Part shown: in pieces, positions 1 through 12,566 of the stretch
Position numbering within the stretch: position 1 is the stretch's first letter
Layout of the letters: every line of letters starts with the position of its first letter
Origin: Onchocerca volvulus
Taxonomy: Eukaryota > Nematoda > Chromadorea > Rhabditida > Onchocercidae
Direction of reading: 5' to 3'
Length of the DNA: 64,000 bases
Assembly: GCA_000499405.2 (NCBI GenBank)
Contig: HG738136.1
Span: 2,210,646 to 2,274,645, forward strand
Notes under the pieces: model-generated
Told to the model about the DNA's origin: nothing
What the model saw: the letters and a program-made list of their open reading frames with translations, nothing else
Databases searched by the model: none
Made by a program: the position numbers and the translations under genes

Positions 1-794
1 TTAGAATAGATGGTGATCTTGTGGTGATTGTTGCGCAATCTCATACAAACTTTAACCCGAATTTCTCCAGTCTTTTCCAAAAAAAAGATCATTAGGAATA
101 ATCTTAATCTTTGCATGTTTATTTCATGCATTTAATATTTTGATTTAAAATGAAATTTTAAAATTTCTGATCATTTTCAAATTAGCTATTAATGATCATA
201 CAAATTTTCAAATTTTCCGAAATTCTTATAACTTTCAAATATTTAAATAAATTTTAGCTAATTTTTTGCATTATAATTAGTACTACGCTTTTGCTGCTAT
301 AATTTTTCCGAATCTTAATCTATGAATTTCTGGATTTTATGTTGATTTTTTCATTTTTCAATATTTGTTAAATTATTAAAGCAATCATTATCAGCTAAAT
401 ATAACGAAAGCAAGTATTATCATTTATCTGCTAGTGTATAGTGTGTAAAGTACGATATTTAAATAAAATACCATACGATAATTATGTGTACCATATATTA
501 AATCAAAATAATAAGTAAGATTAATGAAAAAATTTGAAAGTGATTTTTGTAAATAATTTGGTTGTTATAAAGAACAAATTTCAATTTTTTTTTTTTTGCG
601 ATAATCATTATCAGTTTTATATCTTTTTTTTTGATTTCAGTTAATCAAAGCAAATTTTATAGCCTTTTTTCTGTTTTTTTTTTTTTTTTTTTTGGCTCAC
701 TTAGAAACTATAACGAAAATATATGAATAAAATAAATGTCACATAAATGTCGCATTCATTCATCCATGCATTAAATCCTTTTTACCGGAAGGTG
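1..794. other. AT-rich non-coding stretch
   Basis: No exon with convincing reading frame plus splice sites was found on either strand. The stretch holds several homopolymer T runs, the largest around 590-600 and 677-693. Nothing functional is recognised. Confidence 0.5.
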
Positions 795-995
795 ACACTG
801 TCCTCAGTAAATAATTTTCTATTTACTAATGACCTTTGTGGATTATTCCCTATTTACTTATGACCTTTGTAAACAATTTTCTATTTACTAATAACCCTAG
901 TAAGTAATTTCCTATTTACTAATGACCTTAGTAAACATTTTTCTATTTACTATCATCCTCAGTAAACAATTTTCTATTTACTACTAACCGATAAA
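795..995. repeat. Minisatellite, ~34-bp unit
   Basis: About six degenerate tandem copies. Each contains TCTATTTACTAATGACC followed by a CAGTAAACAATT-like half. Units differ by single bases and one- to two-base indels, so the array is old. Confidence 0.75.
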
Positions 996-1079
996 CAAGA
1001 CTCATTCATATTAATATTTCAATATAAATGAGGAAATAAATGGTCTAAAGAAAATGGCAAAGAAATAAAGCTAACAACA

Positions 1080-1300
1080 ACAACAAATGCTTATTATTTC
1101 CGGAAATTTTTCGATTTCTCGAGAGCAATCGCGTCAGATGCTTGTTGTTTCCGTTTTCTCGAGATTTCGGCTTCTTGAAGGCAATCAGTGGATGCTTTGC
1201 TGTTTCCTTGCTTCCTTTTTCCGTAGATTTCGATTTCATAAAGTTAATCTTTTGATGCTTATTGAAATGATTGCAATTTCTCGAAGTTAACCTTCTGGCA
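1080..1300. repeat. Degenerate ~60-bp tandem repeat
   Basis: Three to four units recur. Each begins with GATGCTTGTTGTTTCC or a relative and continues with a TTTCTCGA-containing segment. Overlapping open frames on both strands here are explained by the repeat and do not look like protein. It lies about 85 bp from the preceding minisatellite. Confidence 0.6.
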
Positions 1301-1679
1301 GTAAATTAAAGGCAACAAAGATCACCAAAGTTCCCGAAATTAAGACTAGTAAATTCTGGGAAATATTTTTATCTTTTCAGTAGATAAAAATAAGATCAAA
1401 TAAAATAAGCAACAATGTTAAAATGAGTAAAAATAGTCCTTAATTTATGGAAATCGAAAAAGAGAAAAAAAAATCCAATTATAAATGATTGTTCGAATTT
1501 TGTTAAAACAGAAAAATATCATAGAAAAAGAAGAGGAATGAAAGATATATACAAACAAATTTGACAAATTATTAGTATCTTTTCAAAATCATCAACCCAT
1601 CAATCCATAAGGTCAAAATGTTTAATGTTTCATCTTTCAAGCTATTATTGGTTCAATCTTTGAATCCTTCTTTTTCACT

Positions 1680-2000
1680 TTCTTTTTTTTTGCATTTTTT
1701 TTAATTTTTTATTTTTCTACATTTTTTTTTTCTGTTAAAAATCGTTTCATTTTCAATTTTTTTTCCATTGTTTTTTTATTCTGTATTTTATTGTTCAAAA
1801 TACCCCTTTTCCTTTTTTTTTTTCTACATTTTGGTGTTGAAAATATTCTCTTAATCTTTTTTTATTCTTTTTTTTTTCACATTTTACTGCTTAAAATACT
1901 CCCTTTTTTTTTTTTTTTTTTTCTACATTTTATTGTTAAAAATCGTTTCATTTTCATCATTTCTTTTTTTTTTTTTACATTTTACTGCTAAAAATATTCT
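1680..2000. repeat. T-rich tandem repeat
   Basis: About five units of 50-65 bases share the core TTCTACATTTTATTGTT(A/C)AAAAT, separated by long T runs. The Phe-rich plus-strand open frame across it is a by-product of the T runs. Confidence 0.6.
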
Positions 2001-3645
2001 AATTAAGTAATATAAATTTGGAATATAAATTTAAAAAAATATTAAGGGAAAAAAAAATGGTTGTATTTTTTGTTGGGAAAAGAAAATAAAAAAGTTATGC
2101 TTATTTATCGCGGAATTATTTGATTGTTAAAGTACTATGTAAAATAAATATGACTAAGTACTGGTATGAAATGTATGATAAATCTATCTGATATATATGT
2201 TTCAATCAGGTTGGATAACATGTATATTATATGTTAATAAAATTTTATTATTTATTAATTAATTTTCAACAATATTTCGATTATTAATATGCGGACCATT
2301 TTTCGATGTTTATATTTAGTTGCTTTATTGAAAATAAAAATTTGAAATTTCAGTTTATTAATAATGAAAATTTAAATATGATTGAAAACAAAAAAAGTGA
2401 CAAGAAATTTATGACATTTTCAATTTTCCATTATGACTGATTTTCAAGATAATCATTTTGCAAATTTTGAAATAATTACAAATCATTTCTCTTTTTCCAT
2501 TATATTATCATTCTTAAATGTAATTCAGGCATGTTTTTTTCACTTTCTTTTTAGATAAGATGTTTTGATCTTGTAAAAGCGATGATAAAGAAATAAATGA
2601 TAAGAGCAGTAATGATAATGAGTGTATTTCTCATCCTGACTTAATATTAATATATTTGCTACTGATAATTTGAAATTACCTCCATTTTTTTTTTTTTTTT
2701 TAATACAGCAATAAAAAAATCATTTGAATTCAGTAATGTGTATTCATATTTTTATATCATATAAATTGAATTTTAACAAATAAAAAATATTATGGAAGAA
2801 ATGACTAGTAAAATTATACAAATAGAATAAAACTTTCCATTTTAGAGAAGAAAGTGTAACATCTATCTTTTGCATAGAAAATGAAAGATTTTGAAATTAT
2901 TCATTTCCATTGCTTTCTATGAAGCTTAATATCGTTACCTTTATTGTAATTCCTCATGAAACTTCGAGGTTTTAATTTTTGTAGTATATAAACTTGTTGA
3001 ATTAACATCCAAAATCCCGAGAAATCTATTTATATGTCACCGGACTACACTGTCGAATACTATCGAAATTTCCCCAAAATATCAAACTTCTACTCATAAA
3101 TCTCTAATTTTGATATTTTTACTTCCCATAACAATTTCGATCCAGCAATTCCTGCAATTCGTTTATTTATTGGTCAGTTAAATTCAAATGACCAGGGACC
3201 AGCAGACGACTCAATAGAAATATATTTAACATGAAGTATATTTGAATAAGTTAATTTTGGTTTAGTTGTAAATTATTTCTACCGTGGAATGGCAAATATT
3301 GAGTCATCTTCAAGAATAATGGAACAATATTCATTACAACAACTTCGAGAATATCAACAACTTTGCTCAATTAATAATAATGTGATTCAAATTATTAAAA
3401 ATTTAAGTATATTTGTCTGATATACATTACTTGAGATAATCTAGTAATCAGTATTTTCTAATCAAACAACAAGAAAAATATGATGAAGATCTGATAATGA
3501 TTTATAATCTTATCATTCCTAAAAAATTGTTTTTGGACTTTCCACCAATGAATAATAAGTGCCATAGAAACATCAATTAAATGATTGATATATGGGATAG
3601 GAGGAGCATCAAGTTAGTTGCTTCTGGTGCAACCACCAAATTAAA
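2001..3645. other. AT-rich non-coding stretch
   Basis: I found no supported exon, RNA gene or ordered repeat. Slightly less AT-rich sequence occurs around 3000-3200 but has no coding frame with splice borders. Confidence 0.45.
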
Positions 3646-3647
3646 GC

Positions 3648-3842
3648 ATCACAAATCAGCTACGTGATTTAGTTGTTCATAAACCAGCTACGTGATTTAG
3701 TTGTTCATAAACCGGCTACGTGATCCAGTTGCTCCTAAATCAGTTACGTGATTACTTATAAATCAGTTGCGTAATTTAGTTATTCATAAATTAGTTACGT
3801 GATTTAGTTGTTCATAAATCAGTTACGTGATTTATTTATGCT
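3648..3842. repeat. Minisatellite with ACGTGAT core, ~28-bp unit
   Basis: Six to seven copies of a unit reading approximately CAGCTACGTGATTTAGTTG then TTCATAAA. The first two or three copies are nearly identical, later ones drift (CAGTTACGTGATT). Every unit carries the palindromic ACGT core. Confidence 0.8.
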
Positions 3843-4883
3843 CACATTTACGAGATAATAACTGATGGTAGAGAAACAAATATATCTTCGTTATACTTTG
3901 AGGAAATGCTTACAATATAATAGCATTTACTACATTTTATATTCCATCAGAAAAAAAAAAAAAAAAAGAAAAAGAAATTGAAGCAGAAACCATTCAGGTT
4001 TTCTAGGAACAGCATAACTTTCACTTCCGATAAAATTCATTTCCGATAAATCAATAATAAATTGTGAACTTGCACTTTGAGTACTTCAAATAATTCATAT
4101 TAAGGTATTTTCCGATTTAACTAATAAATAATTGTAATAATCAATTTATTATTATATTTTTTGATTTAAATGACCTATAGGCTTCATTTTCTTCAATTTA
4201 TCTTTGCTAAAAGACTGAATTTCGAGAATATTTTGAGAAAAAAAGAATGATGAGGTAACTATTTAGCATAATCGGGAAAAAGCGAGAGAGGATTTCTCTG
4301 TTGCAACATGTAGGTTACGTTTTATCGTGTTGAGTTATACAGATATTTCAGAAAAAGTTTAAAATTAAGTTCAATATAAGATTCTGTAATATCATCCTAA
4401 AGTAACTGCCATTGACTTTGAATTATTGTCATTAATTTCAATTACCAACAACTTTGGTATATCGATAATTCAAACATGAAACGAAATGAACGGCTTGACA
4501 TGATACAAAAAACCTGTTTTCAAGAGTACCGATTGCCTAACCTATGATTTTGAAATAATTTTCTGAAGGAGCTGTAAGATTTTGCAAGCAATATTTGATC
4601 TAACAATTTCAATTTTTGGTACCTTAAACAAAACATTGAAAACAGTTTTTTCTACAAAAAATATTAATCACTTAGTAGTAACAAATATTCCTGTAGAGAA
4701 AACTTTATAAATTAGAATGAGAACCACTGAAGTTTATTCTCTCCTTATTCTTCTTCTGTTAATGAAAACAATCAAACATTTTACCTGCTTTATGGTCTCA
4801 ATTTTAAATAACAGTCTTTTACACTTAAACCACTTTTTTTTTGTAATTATAAAGATAAGATAGTTTAAAAAACAGCCATTATA

Positions 4884-5010
4884 TCAACGTCGGTATGATC
4901 GTTGATGTGTACGTGTTTCACGGCTTCTTGATCGTTGATGTGCATATGTTTCGCGGCTTCGTGGTCGTTTATGTACATGTATTTTACGGCTTACTGATCG
5001 TTCATGATGA
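4884..5010. repeat. Short minisatellite, ~36-39-bp unit
   Basis: Three to four units built on GATCGTTGATGTGTACGTG plus a TTTCACGGCTTC half. It lies about 110 bases beyond the stop codon of the minus-strand exon at 5122-5244. Confidence 0.6.
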
Positions 5011-5121
5011 TAAGATTGTGCATGTTTCCTCTGGTCTGGTGAGCTAAATTAATTTTATATATGCAGGCCAAGGGAAAAAATAACGGAAAAATTAAAGATA
5101 ATAAAGTAAATTAATGAATTT

Positions 5122-5656
5122 TTAATATAATTCAAACTTTGAACGCCTTCTTGAATGTTGTTTTGTTTTTTCACCAGACTGAACTTTCTTTTCTTCCTCA
5201 TTGTACTTTTCTAACTTTAGCTTCTTGTGTTTGATATTTGATTCCTGAAAAATTAGTCAGACGTTGCGGATATCACTATAACTTCCAGAGATTTCATTCT
5301 TTGACAACTCAAATGCGTATTATGGTAAGATACAGTCGGAAAGTCCCTGACTCCAAGGATATGCCGTTATCATTTAGAGATAGCCGATACACTAATAAAA
5401 ATCAGAATCATGCCCAATTGCAATAGGTATTTTCATAAATCTAATATCCTGGCAAATAAGAATTGAAATAAAATCTTAAAGTAAGTTCAGCAACTCCCGT
5501 ATATTTTCTACAACGTATTTAATAAGTCATCTGCATTATTTTTCATTTCACAAACCAATAATTATTCCTTCATTTTTCTACGAAACTGGAAAAATTATTT
5601 AATACTTGTGATACTAACCTTGGCAACATCCGATTTGCGAACTCGTTTTTCCGATT
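5122..5656 (-). CDS. Two orphan 3'-terminal exons encoding a basic/acidic tail
   Basis: Two minus-strand segments look like genuine terminal exons. The first, 5656-5619, follows a TTTAG acceptor, encodes 12 residues (SEKRVRKSDVAK) and ends at AAG|GTTAGT. The second, 5244-5122, follows TTTTTCAG, stays in phase and encodes 40 residues rich in Lys, Glu and Arg, ending SKFELY then TAA. A charged tail like this is usual at the C-terminus of PPIL4-type cyclophilins, and the PPIL4 gene lies upstream on the same strand with an unusually short tail. These may therefore be its last exons, with the small plus-strand gene at 6433-7560 nested in an intron. I could not find linking exons between 8726 and 5656, so this is inference. 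Alternatively they are the 3' end of another gene. Confidence 0.4.
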
Positions 5657-6432
5657 CTAAACGAAAATATTGGTTAGAAAAACTTGACGCTGAAATTATG
5701 CTTTAAAGATTCGGTTTTCAATAACTGTATAATTTTCAAATTATATATTCCATTATTGAGATTTTTAAGAATATGAAAAAGGTTTACGTATGTAAATTGC
5801 AGGTATTATTTGTCATACTTACATTAAGTTTTAACTATGACATTCAAAAAAGTAGCAACTATAAATACAAAACCTGAAATTGTAAAAATTGAATCAATAA
5901 CAAGAATGTAAGTCTGATCTGAAAACCATTTAGGCTAAGGCAGTGATATTGAATTTTAGAACGTCAAGATATTCGGTAGTTCTTGGAATAACGAAAAGAA
6001 AAAAAAAAAAAACATTGTCACTTGAAGGCTAACAAATATACGCCAGTCTAAATCGCAAATGTTCAAAGACTATCAAATAGATTACTATAAGAAAAATTAC
6101 ATTAGAATGTTGCCAAAAGTTACATCAGATGTAAAATCGTATTATTACTTGACTTAAAAACACTAGAGTTCGTCGAAAATAACAGTGGTTAATTGTGCTA
6201 AGCCATAAAGATATAGCAAATAATCCTAAAAATTCAATTTTTAAAATAATCTTTGTATCTAATCAATTTGTAAGTGTTGTAATGATATATATTTTTCATT
6301 GTCATAGATTTTTACTTTCAAAGCTTCGAATATAGATTCAAAAAAAAAAAAACTACGTTTTATTGACTGTCCTCAAATAATGATTCCATTATATAATAAT
6401 TTATAGATAAAGCAGATTTTGAAAAGTATACA

Positions 6433-7560
6433 ATGAAGTCCAGAATTGCCTGCGTCATATTAATTATTACTGGATTGACGGAAAATTTTGGTCAAATATA
6501 CAAAGGAAAGAAATGGGTACCACCCCGGATGAATCCAGATCTATTTCCAGTAAGTTGGAAACAGAAAAATTTATTATCCAGCTATGATTAAACTCTGCAC
6601 ATATATTTTGCTACAGAAAAAAAATTTCCGACGCTATTTTAAAGATCGGAAATATTAAGTTATTTATTAAACTAAAAATTGAAAACAACAAGAAAATTTT
6701 ATAAGTAAATTTAAGTCTTGGAAAATTTTAAAAGTACCCATTTGACTTGAAAAATTTTGAATAATAAATTTAAGTTAACATTAATACTATTTACTATAGG
6801 ACCCTGAATTCGATTCATCATCTCCAGAATGCATACCGTACCGTGAACCTTGTGGCTTCTATAGCTTCACCATTAATGGTTATCCGCCATTAAAATGGGT
6901 TAAATCTTGGTTAGTTTGCATTTTTATGATAAAATAAAATCTATTCATTTAATGACAATCTTCATCCAAGTTGTTTAAGTACTTAAATAAATTGAATAAA
7001 TTTTTGGGATTCCATTCTCTTTTTTTCACTCTTTTTCACTCGGCTATCTTTTTCTAAGTGAATTTCAAATGAGTTGACGCAATCAAACTTATTCTCATTT
7101 GCTATTACAAGATTTTGAGGTTAAGCTAAGACTATGAAATTTAAACATAAAATTTTTATATATTTTCGCCTATATATATATGACATATTAATCTCTAACT
7201 GATGTGAAATTTCAAAATTTTGCTTATAAACAAACTTTCTCTTCAGTATTGTTCTGCATAAATATTATTCAGTAAAAAATATTCATCGAGGAATTCACTG
7301 GAGAATACCTGATTATAAAAAAAAAAGGGAGCTTTAAAACTTACTTAACTTCAATTGCTTTATTCCAATAGCTATTTAGTCAGTATCTTTCTTTATCACT
7401 TCTTCAATATTTAATAAACAAAAACTTCATTCCCATGATTCAAAAAATTTTCAGGTGCAAATGCGACGATGATCACATATGTACCTATGAACGAACAGAC
7501 ATGAAAATGCGCATTTATCGACATTCTTGTACGCCAAAAGATCCCAAAGACAAGGATTAA
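6433..7560 (+). CDS. Small secreted six-cysteine protein
   Basis: Three exons: 6433-6549, 6800-6909 and 7455-7560, all with consistent phase and clean GT/AG borders, give 110 residues. Residues 1-21 form a signal peptide (MKSRIACVILIITGLTENFG), then a short basic segment and a compact domain with exactly six cysteines. The pattern is C-x6-C, a Gly/Tyr/Phe-rich loop, then WCKCDDDHIC and a final C near the end, with an intervening ERTD...RIYRHS stretch. No paired dibasic processing site flanks the domain, so it is more likely a small extracellular ligand or binding protein than a neuropeptide. I do not recognise a named family. The C-x-C-x5-C-x15-C half resembles the Cys-rich tail of the protein encoded at 19959-22464. 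Confidence 0.8.
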
Positions 7561-8168
7561 ATTTTCTACATTTTTACCTTGATTAATTTTTTTAAAATGA
7601 TTCAATTCCTGAGTGACTGTTTGTATGTATGTGTGCTAAAGAGTAACCTTCCTTCATCAAATTGAATTTCAAATATCATTTTTTGAATGGAAACTAAAAG
7701 AAAAAAAAATTCAACCGAAAAAAGTGCAGAACCGCATCGACACTTTTTTTAAAAAGAAAAACTGAAGTACATTGAATACAAAAATTACCGCACAATGCAG
7801 CAGCATTTCATTTTGCATGAATCAAAATTTATCATTTCTTTTCTAGCAGAAAAAAAAAATAGGTGAATTCGGCAAAAAAAATCTTTTTTCTTTTCTCCTT
7901 CTCAACATTACGAGAGAATTGTGGCAAAAGATTTGTTAATTATAGTGCGGCCAATTTCATTTTTGAATGTTTTGTGGACTTCACAAAAATGAGAGGAATG
8001 TGCATTAATCCTTTTTTTTTTTTTGTTTAAAACTTTTTGGCAAAAATAATCTCTCTTGAAATGCAAAGGAAAACCCGTTGTATAAAAAAAAGTACCTTAA
8101 AAATTTATTCTTTCTGTCTCCATAAAAAAAAAAAAAAAGAAAAAAAAAAGGAAGAAAAAAAAAGAGAG

Positions 8169-8239
<71 letters not shown>

Positions 8240-8725
8240 GAAATTCATAGATAAACAAATTAAGACCTCTACCTATTACTCGACCATTGATCATATATCA
8301 GAATGTAAATTTTTATTCTCCTTTTTCCAAATATTTTTCATTTTCTCTTCAAATTCAGATGTGTAATTTATCCATAAATCATACTCTTAATATTGTATAT
8401 TCAAGGATTAACTCATTTCCAAAGATGATCTACTTCTGCATTGAATTTATTTGATAACATCTATTTGTCAATCATTTTACAGTCCTCACCATGTATCTTG
8501 ATCTCATGCTATTATTCCGATAGTTCGAACGCAGAGGTTAGATAAACACGTTTTTTGGTCGCAAATGTAGTACATGATTAGAAAAATGTGGAAACATAAT
8601 ATCATAAAATAGCAAAAAGTTCATACCTACTAATTAATTTTTCCTTTTTTTTTTTTTACAGAAATATATCTTTCAAATACTTGAAATCATGTTAGGAAAT
8701 GAATCCAAGATCAATAAAAAAGATC
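7561..8725. other. Intergenic region dominated by homopolymers
   Basis: No supported exon. It contains short A runs, a purine-rich block from about 8125 and the long A tract listed separately. Both the Lys-rich plus frame and the Phe-rich minus frame across 8037-8366 are artefacts of that tract. Confidence 0.5.
8125..8238. repeat. Purine tract ending in ~70 uninterrupted A
   Basis: A run of A/G sequence from 8125 becomes pure A from 8169 to 8238. There is no retrotransposed gene body directly 5' of it that I can recognise, so a poly(A) tail of a retrocopy is possible but unproved. Length may be affected by sequencing error. Confidence 0.85.
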
Positions 8726-11700
8726 TTATGACTTACACTTTGAACTGTACTTACTCGCATTGATTATAAAGTTTATGAATAATGCAAACTGCCTACCGTC
8801 CTTTCTTTTCCACTGATAATTCTTAGCAACAGATTGAGAAAAATCAACATGTATTCGTCTATCATCAATCAGCACGTTATCCATTTTGAAATAAGCATTT
8901 TCACAACTTTGAACCTGACGATGGAAAAAAATGAACGAAAAAAAAAAACTACTTCATAAATTTTCAAATTTGTAACCCTCCACTTTCATATAGTCTTAAA
9001 TCTAATTTCTCATTCTACAACATACAATCACATTTGAGTAATATTAAAAAATAAAGTTCCCGGTCCCAAGTACTTTCAGGTCACTGCTGAGACTAAGTAA
9101 GCATTTCTATCCTGTCAAATTATTTCCATTTTGAGGTTATCATGCCGCCAATTCATTAATGAATCTTATCTTTACAGATACAGATTGAATGATGATGTTT
9201 TCACTGAAATACTACTCTTATCCCGTTAAATTACAGTATTCGTGCTAAGCTTCGACTAGCTATGAATATCATTAGTGATATCTCACCTCTTCAAATTCAA
9301 TAAATGCATACTGTAACGAAGCATTCGTTTTCCTATCACGAATGATTTCACAACACTTTATTTTCCCAAATCGAGAAAAAATAATTTCAAGATCCTGAAA
9401 ATGTAGAAAAAAAAACGACTGGACATCAGAAGAGATTGAAAAAATCGTAGAAAAATTTATAAAATAACCATTACCTCATCCGTGGTAATTGGATTCAACT
9501 TGCACACAAACAAAACATTGTCAGGTGGTTTCTCATCAGCGTAATGCAAATCGCCTACCTAAATTTGAAAAAAAAAAAAGGTTTACTCATCAAATTAATA
9601 AAAGAATTGCTTTATAATTGGATATTATCAACAATATCTGATCATTCCGTTTGAGATATTCTGAGATGGTTGTGAAATCTCATCAGCTAAAGTTGCTAGA
9701 CCTTTAATTTTTTCTGTTAGCCAAGTACTCGTTGACTGGCTGAAATATTTTGTTTCAATCAAATAAGACCTGATTATCATATAGAATAAAAACTTGCAAA
9801 TCGACAGATAAAACTGGTAAAGAAGTTACCATCTCCAGAATTTGTGCCTGAGCAGCCATATCTTTCGTTTCAATTTCTTTTTGTATTTCTTCTTCCGTTT
9901 TACCTTCTTCCTCATTCAATAATTGATCCAAAGCAATTTTTGAGACCTATAATTCGGAGTACACACAAAATTACCAGTTAGTGTAACATATCTTCGGCTA
10001 ATTACATGACCACATATAAACATTGTATTAATTTTTCAACAAAACTTATAGCCCTACTGTTTACTCTACTATCATTTCGTTAGCTATCAGTGATTACATT
10101 CATAAAAATAGCGCGAAAAAATATGATAACTAAAATTCTCGAGTTCCATTATCGGAGAGTTGAAAATATAGGAGGTTTAAAAACCAAGAAATTGAAAAAT
10201 TTAAAAATTAAACCAGAGATATCTATTGAAAAATAGTTAAGTTACATTTAGGAGATCAATTGTCGGTGATGGAGATCTGTCCGGAAACCGGAGTTGCTTA
10301 GGATCATCAAAAGGATCATCTAATATAATAGTATGAGCTATGCTGAAACATAAGAAATTTTTAAGAAATATGAGCAACTGTAGAAAAATTTAAGCAGAAA
10401 ATGCATAGACAACAATTGCCTAGGAGAGAAGGAAATAAAACAATTTTCATTAAAATCAATGAAAATCAAAAAGAAAAATCACAAAGGCTAACTGAATCAC
10501 AGAAATCACAAAGGCCAACTTACCGTATGTCTCGAAACGGCCTGTTTTGCTCATCACAAATCTCTTGATTCAATTTTTCTAATGTATCCAGTCCTTCAGT
10601 AACTTGCCCAAAAATAGTATGCTTTTCATCCAAATAATCTAAATTGTCACCTGAAATGAATCATAATTTTCTAGCAGCATCATCAACAAATATCGAAATT
10701 GCACACTTAGCAGTTGTTTACCAAAGCACCGACATTTTTAATACTAAATAGCAGGAAAATCGCAGTAACCTAAAGTGATGAAAAATTGACTGCCAAGCAT
10801 GTTAGCACCATTATTAACCATTGATACGATACCGATTCTGGTATGGCGCAATTTAGGAACAAGTTCTGGCTCGAAATAGCGCGCTTGATCACCATATAAA
10901 TAACTGAAATGAATGACATTGGTTGCAGCAACAATAAAATTTAAAACACAAAAAAATATTGAAACGTACGTAAATATCGATTCTCCGCCATTACCAGTAC
11001 CGGTCGGGTCTCCTGTTTGAACGATATAATTTTGCTGCAAAGCACAAAATTAAAATAAAAAGTTGATCAAAATGTAAAGGATAAATTGAAAGAGAAAAAT
11101 TATAAAGTAAAATTTATCAGTCATATTTTAAAAAGTAAGGAAAGTTTTTCAGAATAGAAATTCACATAAGATTAAAGTCTTATGTAAAACTACTGGACAA
11201 TCCATAAACTGGTCGACCAAGCATGCGACTGCATGATCAATAAGGAATATGCGATAATTCGAAAGAAATACGTGAATAAAATATGAACATCATATGGAAA
11301 ATATTCAATTTGCAAAAAAATTGCAAATCTGAACATACCTCAATCGTATGGAACTGACAAAGATTGTAATATTTCAATTTACACAACTTCAGAAAATTGA
11401 GACAACCTGAAAAACAAATAAAAGTCTTAATTTCTTCATATTTATAACGATTTCTTCAAATGCATAATATAACTGGTTTTTCTCCTCGGGAATCGGCATA
11501 TTTTATTATCATTTCAATTCATCGAACGAAAGTAACGGTCAGAATCTATTTAAATTGATGATAATAAACTGTGATATCAAGATCAATTTATGTAAAATTT
11601 CTCAAATATTAAAGTTGTTATATGCTGCATAGGAGCAAGAATTACAATACAATGCCATCTTTTTCCTATCTAGAATACCGAAACCATCCTGAATCTAATG

Positions 11701-11974
11701 CATAACTTTCTGAATTCCACGAACAGAGCTGATACAGTTCGGGAACATCTAACCAAAGAAAGCTCGTGATGTCATTTAATCAGTCACTTCAATCTAATTG
11801 CTGCTTATACTATTAGTTTAAATTAGACTGAACCTTTTTCTTCATTCGATAAAAACACTTATCAATTCTATTCGCGGAATATATTTTAACCAAATAAAAC
11901 TCACATCTCGGGCGTTCTTTCACGAATAAATCAATGACAATATCGCCAACTGTCGTTTCCACCAGTACTGCCAT
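8726..11974 (-). CDS. PPIL4: PPIL4-type cyclophilin with RRM (C. elegans SIG-7 relative)
   Basis: Ten exons in consistent phase: 11974-11905, 11406-11339, 11034-10970, 10903-10770, 10650-10524, 10342-10246, 9946-9830, 9558-9475, 9394-9287, 8914-8726; 352 residues. Residues 1-165 are a cyclophilin-type prolyl isomerase fold ([15 protein letters not shown] start; [32 protein letters not shown]). Residues 188-226 are an acidic helix. Residues 240-315 are an RRM with RNP2 (VLFVCKL) and RNP1 (YAFIEFE), closed by [16 protein letters not shown]. Family members act in the nucleus with spliceosomes and RNA polymerase II CTD phosphorylation. The R and F active-site positions of classical cyclophilins are poorly conserved in this family. 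Human and worm relatives are longer (about 430-490 residues) because of a charged tail. The open frame here stops 36 residues after the RRM, so a donor in exon 10 may be used instead and further exons missed. It lies 592 bp after INTS11 on the same strand. Confidence 0.93.
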
Positions 11975-12566
11975 GTATTATAAAAGCATGTAGAAAGTTT
12001 AACACATAACTAGTAAATATTTGCTTCCGAATAAAGCTGAAATATATCTCTCTAACGGCAGTAAAAAGTGGTCTCAAAAAACGGTTTTAGCTCAATGATT
12101 GTTTTTATCTGATTGCAGCATGCCAAGTGATAGTGATGCTGCATAAACAAACAATTTTGATTATAAGTCGAAATTCCTGAGGGAATTTTTGTTGTAACCA
12201 GCACATGCTAGTTCTGAATTCGTGAAAATTAATGAACATTGTTATAATAGAAAGAACAAAATAATTACGGATCAAAAGAAGTCTCAAAATCACTATTACT
12301 TGACTTCAATTCATGCAGTGCTACAATATTTCATAAAAATGAAAAACTATTTCTCCTTCCTGAAAAATTTCTGATTCCTGAAAAATTCTTAGAAAATTCT
12401 AATCGATAACAAACACAAAAAATTTTCGAACCATTACAGCAATAATATTAACACTGCATAAGAAACAGACAGTTGCATGCTAGAATTTTCTCTGAAAAAA
12501 AAAATTTATACAAATGAAAAACTGAATATGAGATTTACAAATTTCACCGAACATTCAAACATTGTA

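Noticed and set aside
1791..1991. 66-residue Phe-rich open frame
   Set aside because: Generated by a T-rich tandem repeat.
8037..8366. 109-residue poly-lysine open frame (and poly-Phe frame on the other strand)
   Set aside because: Entirely produced by the 70-base A tract; no splice context or conserved flank.
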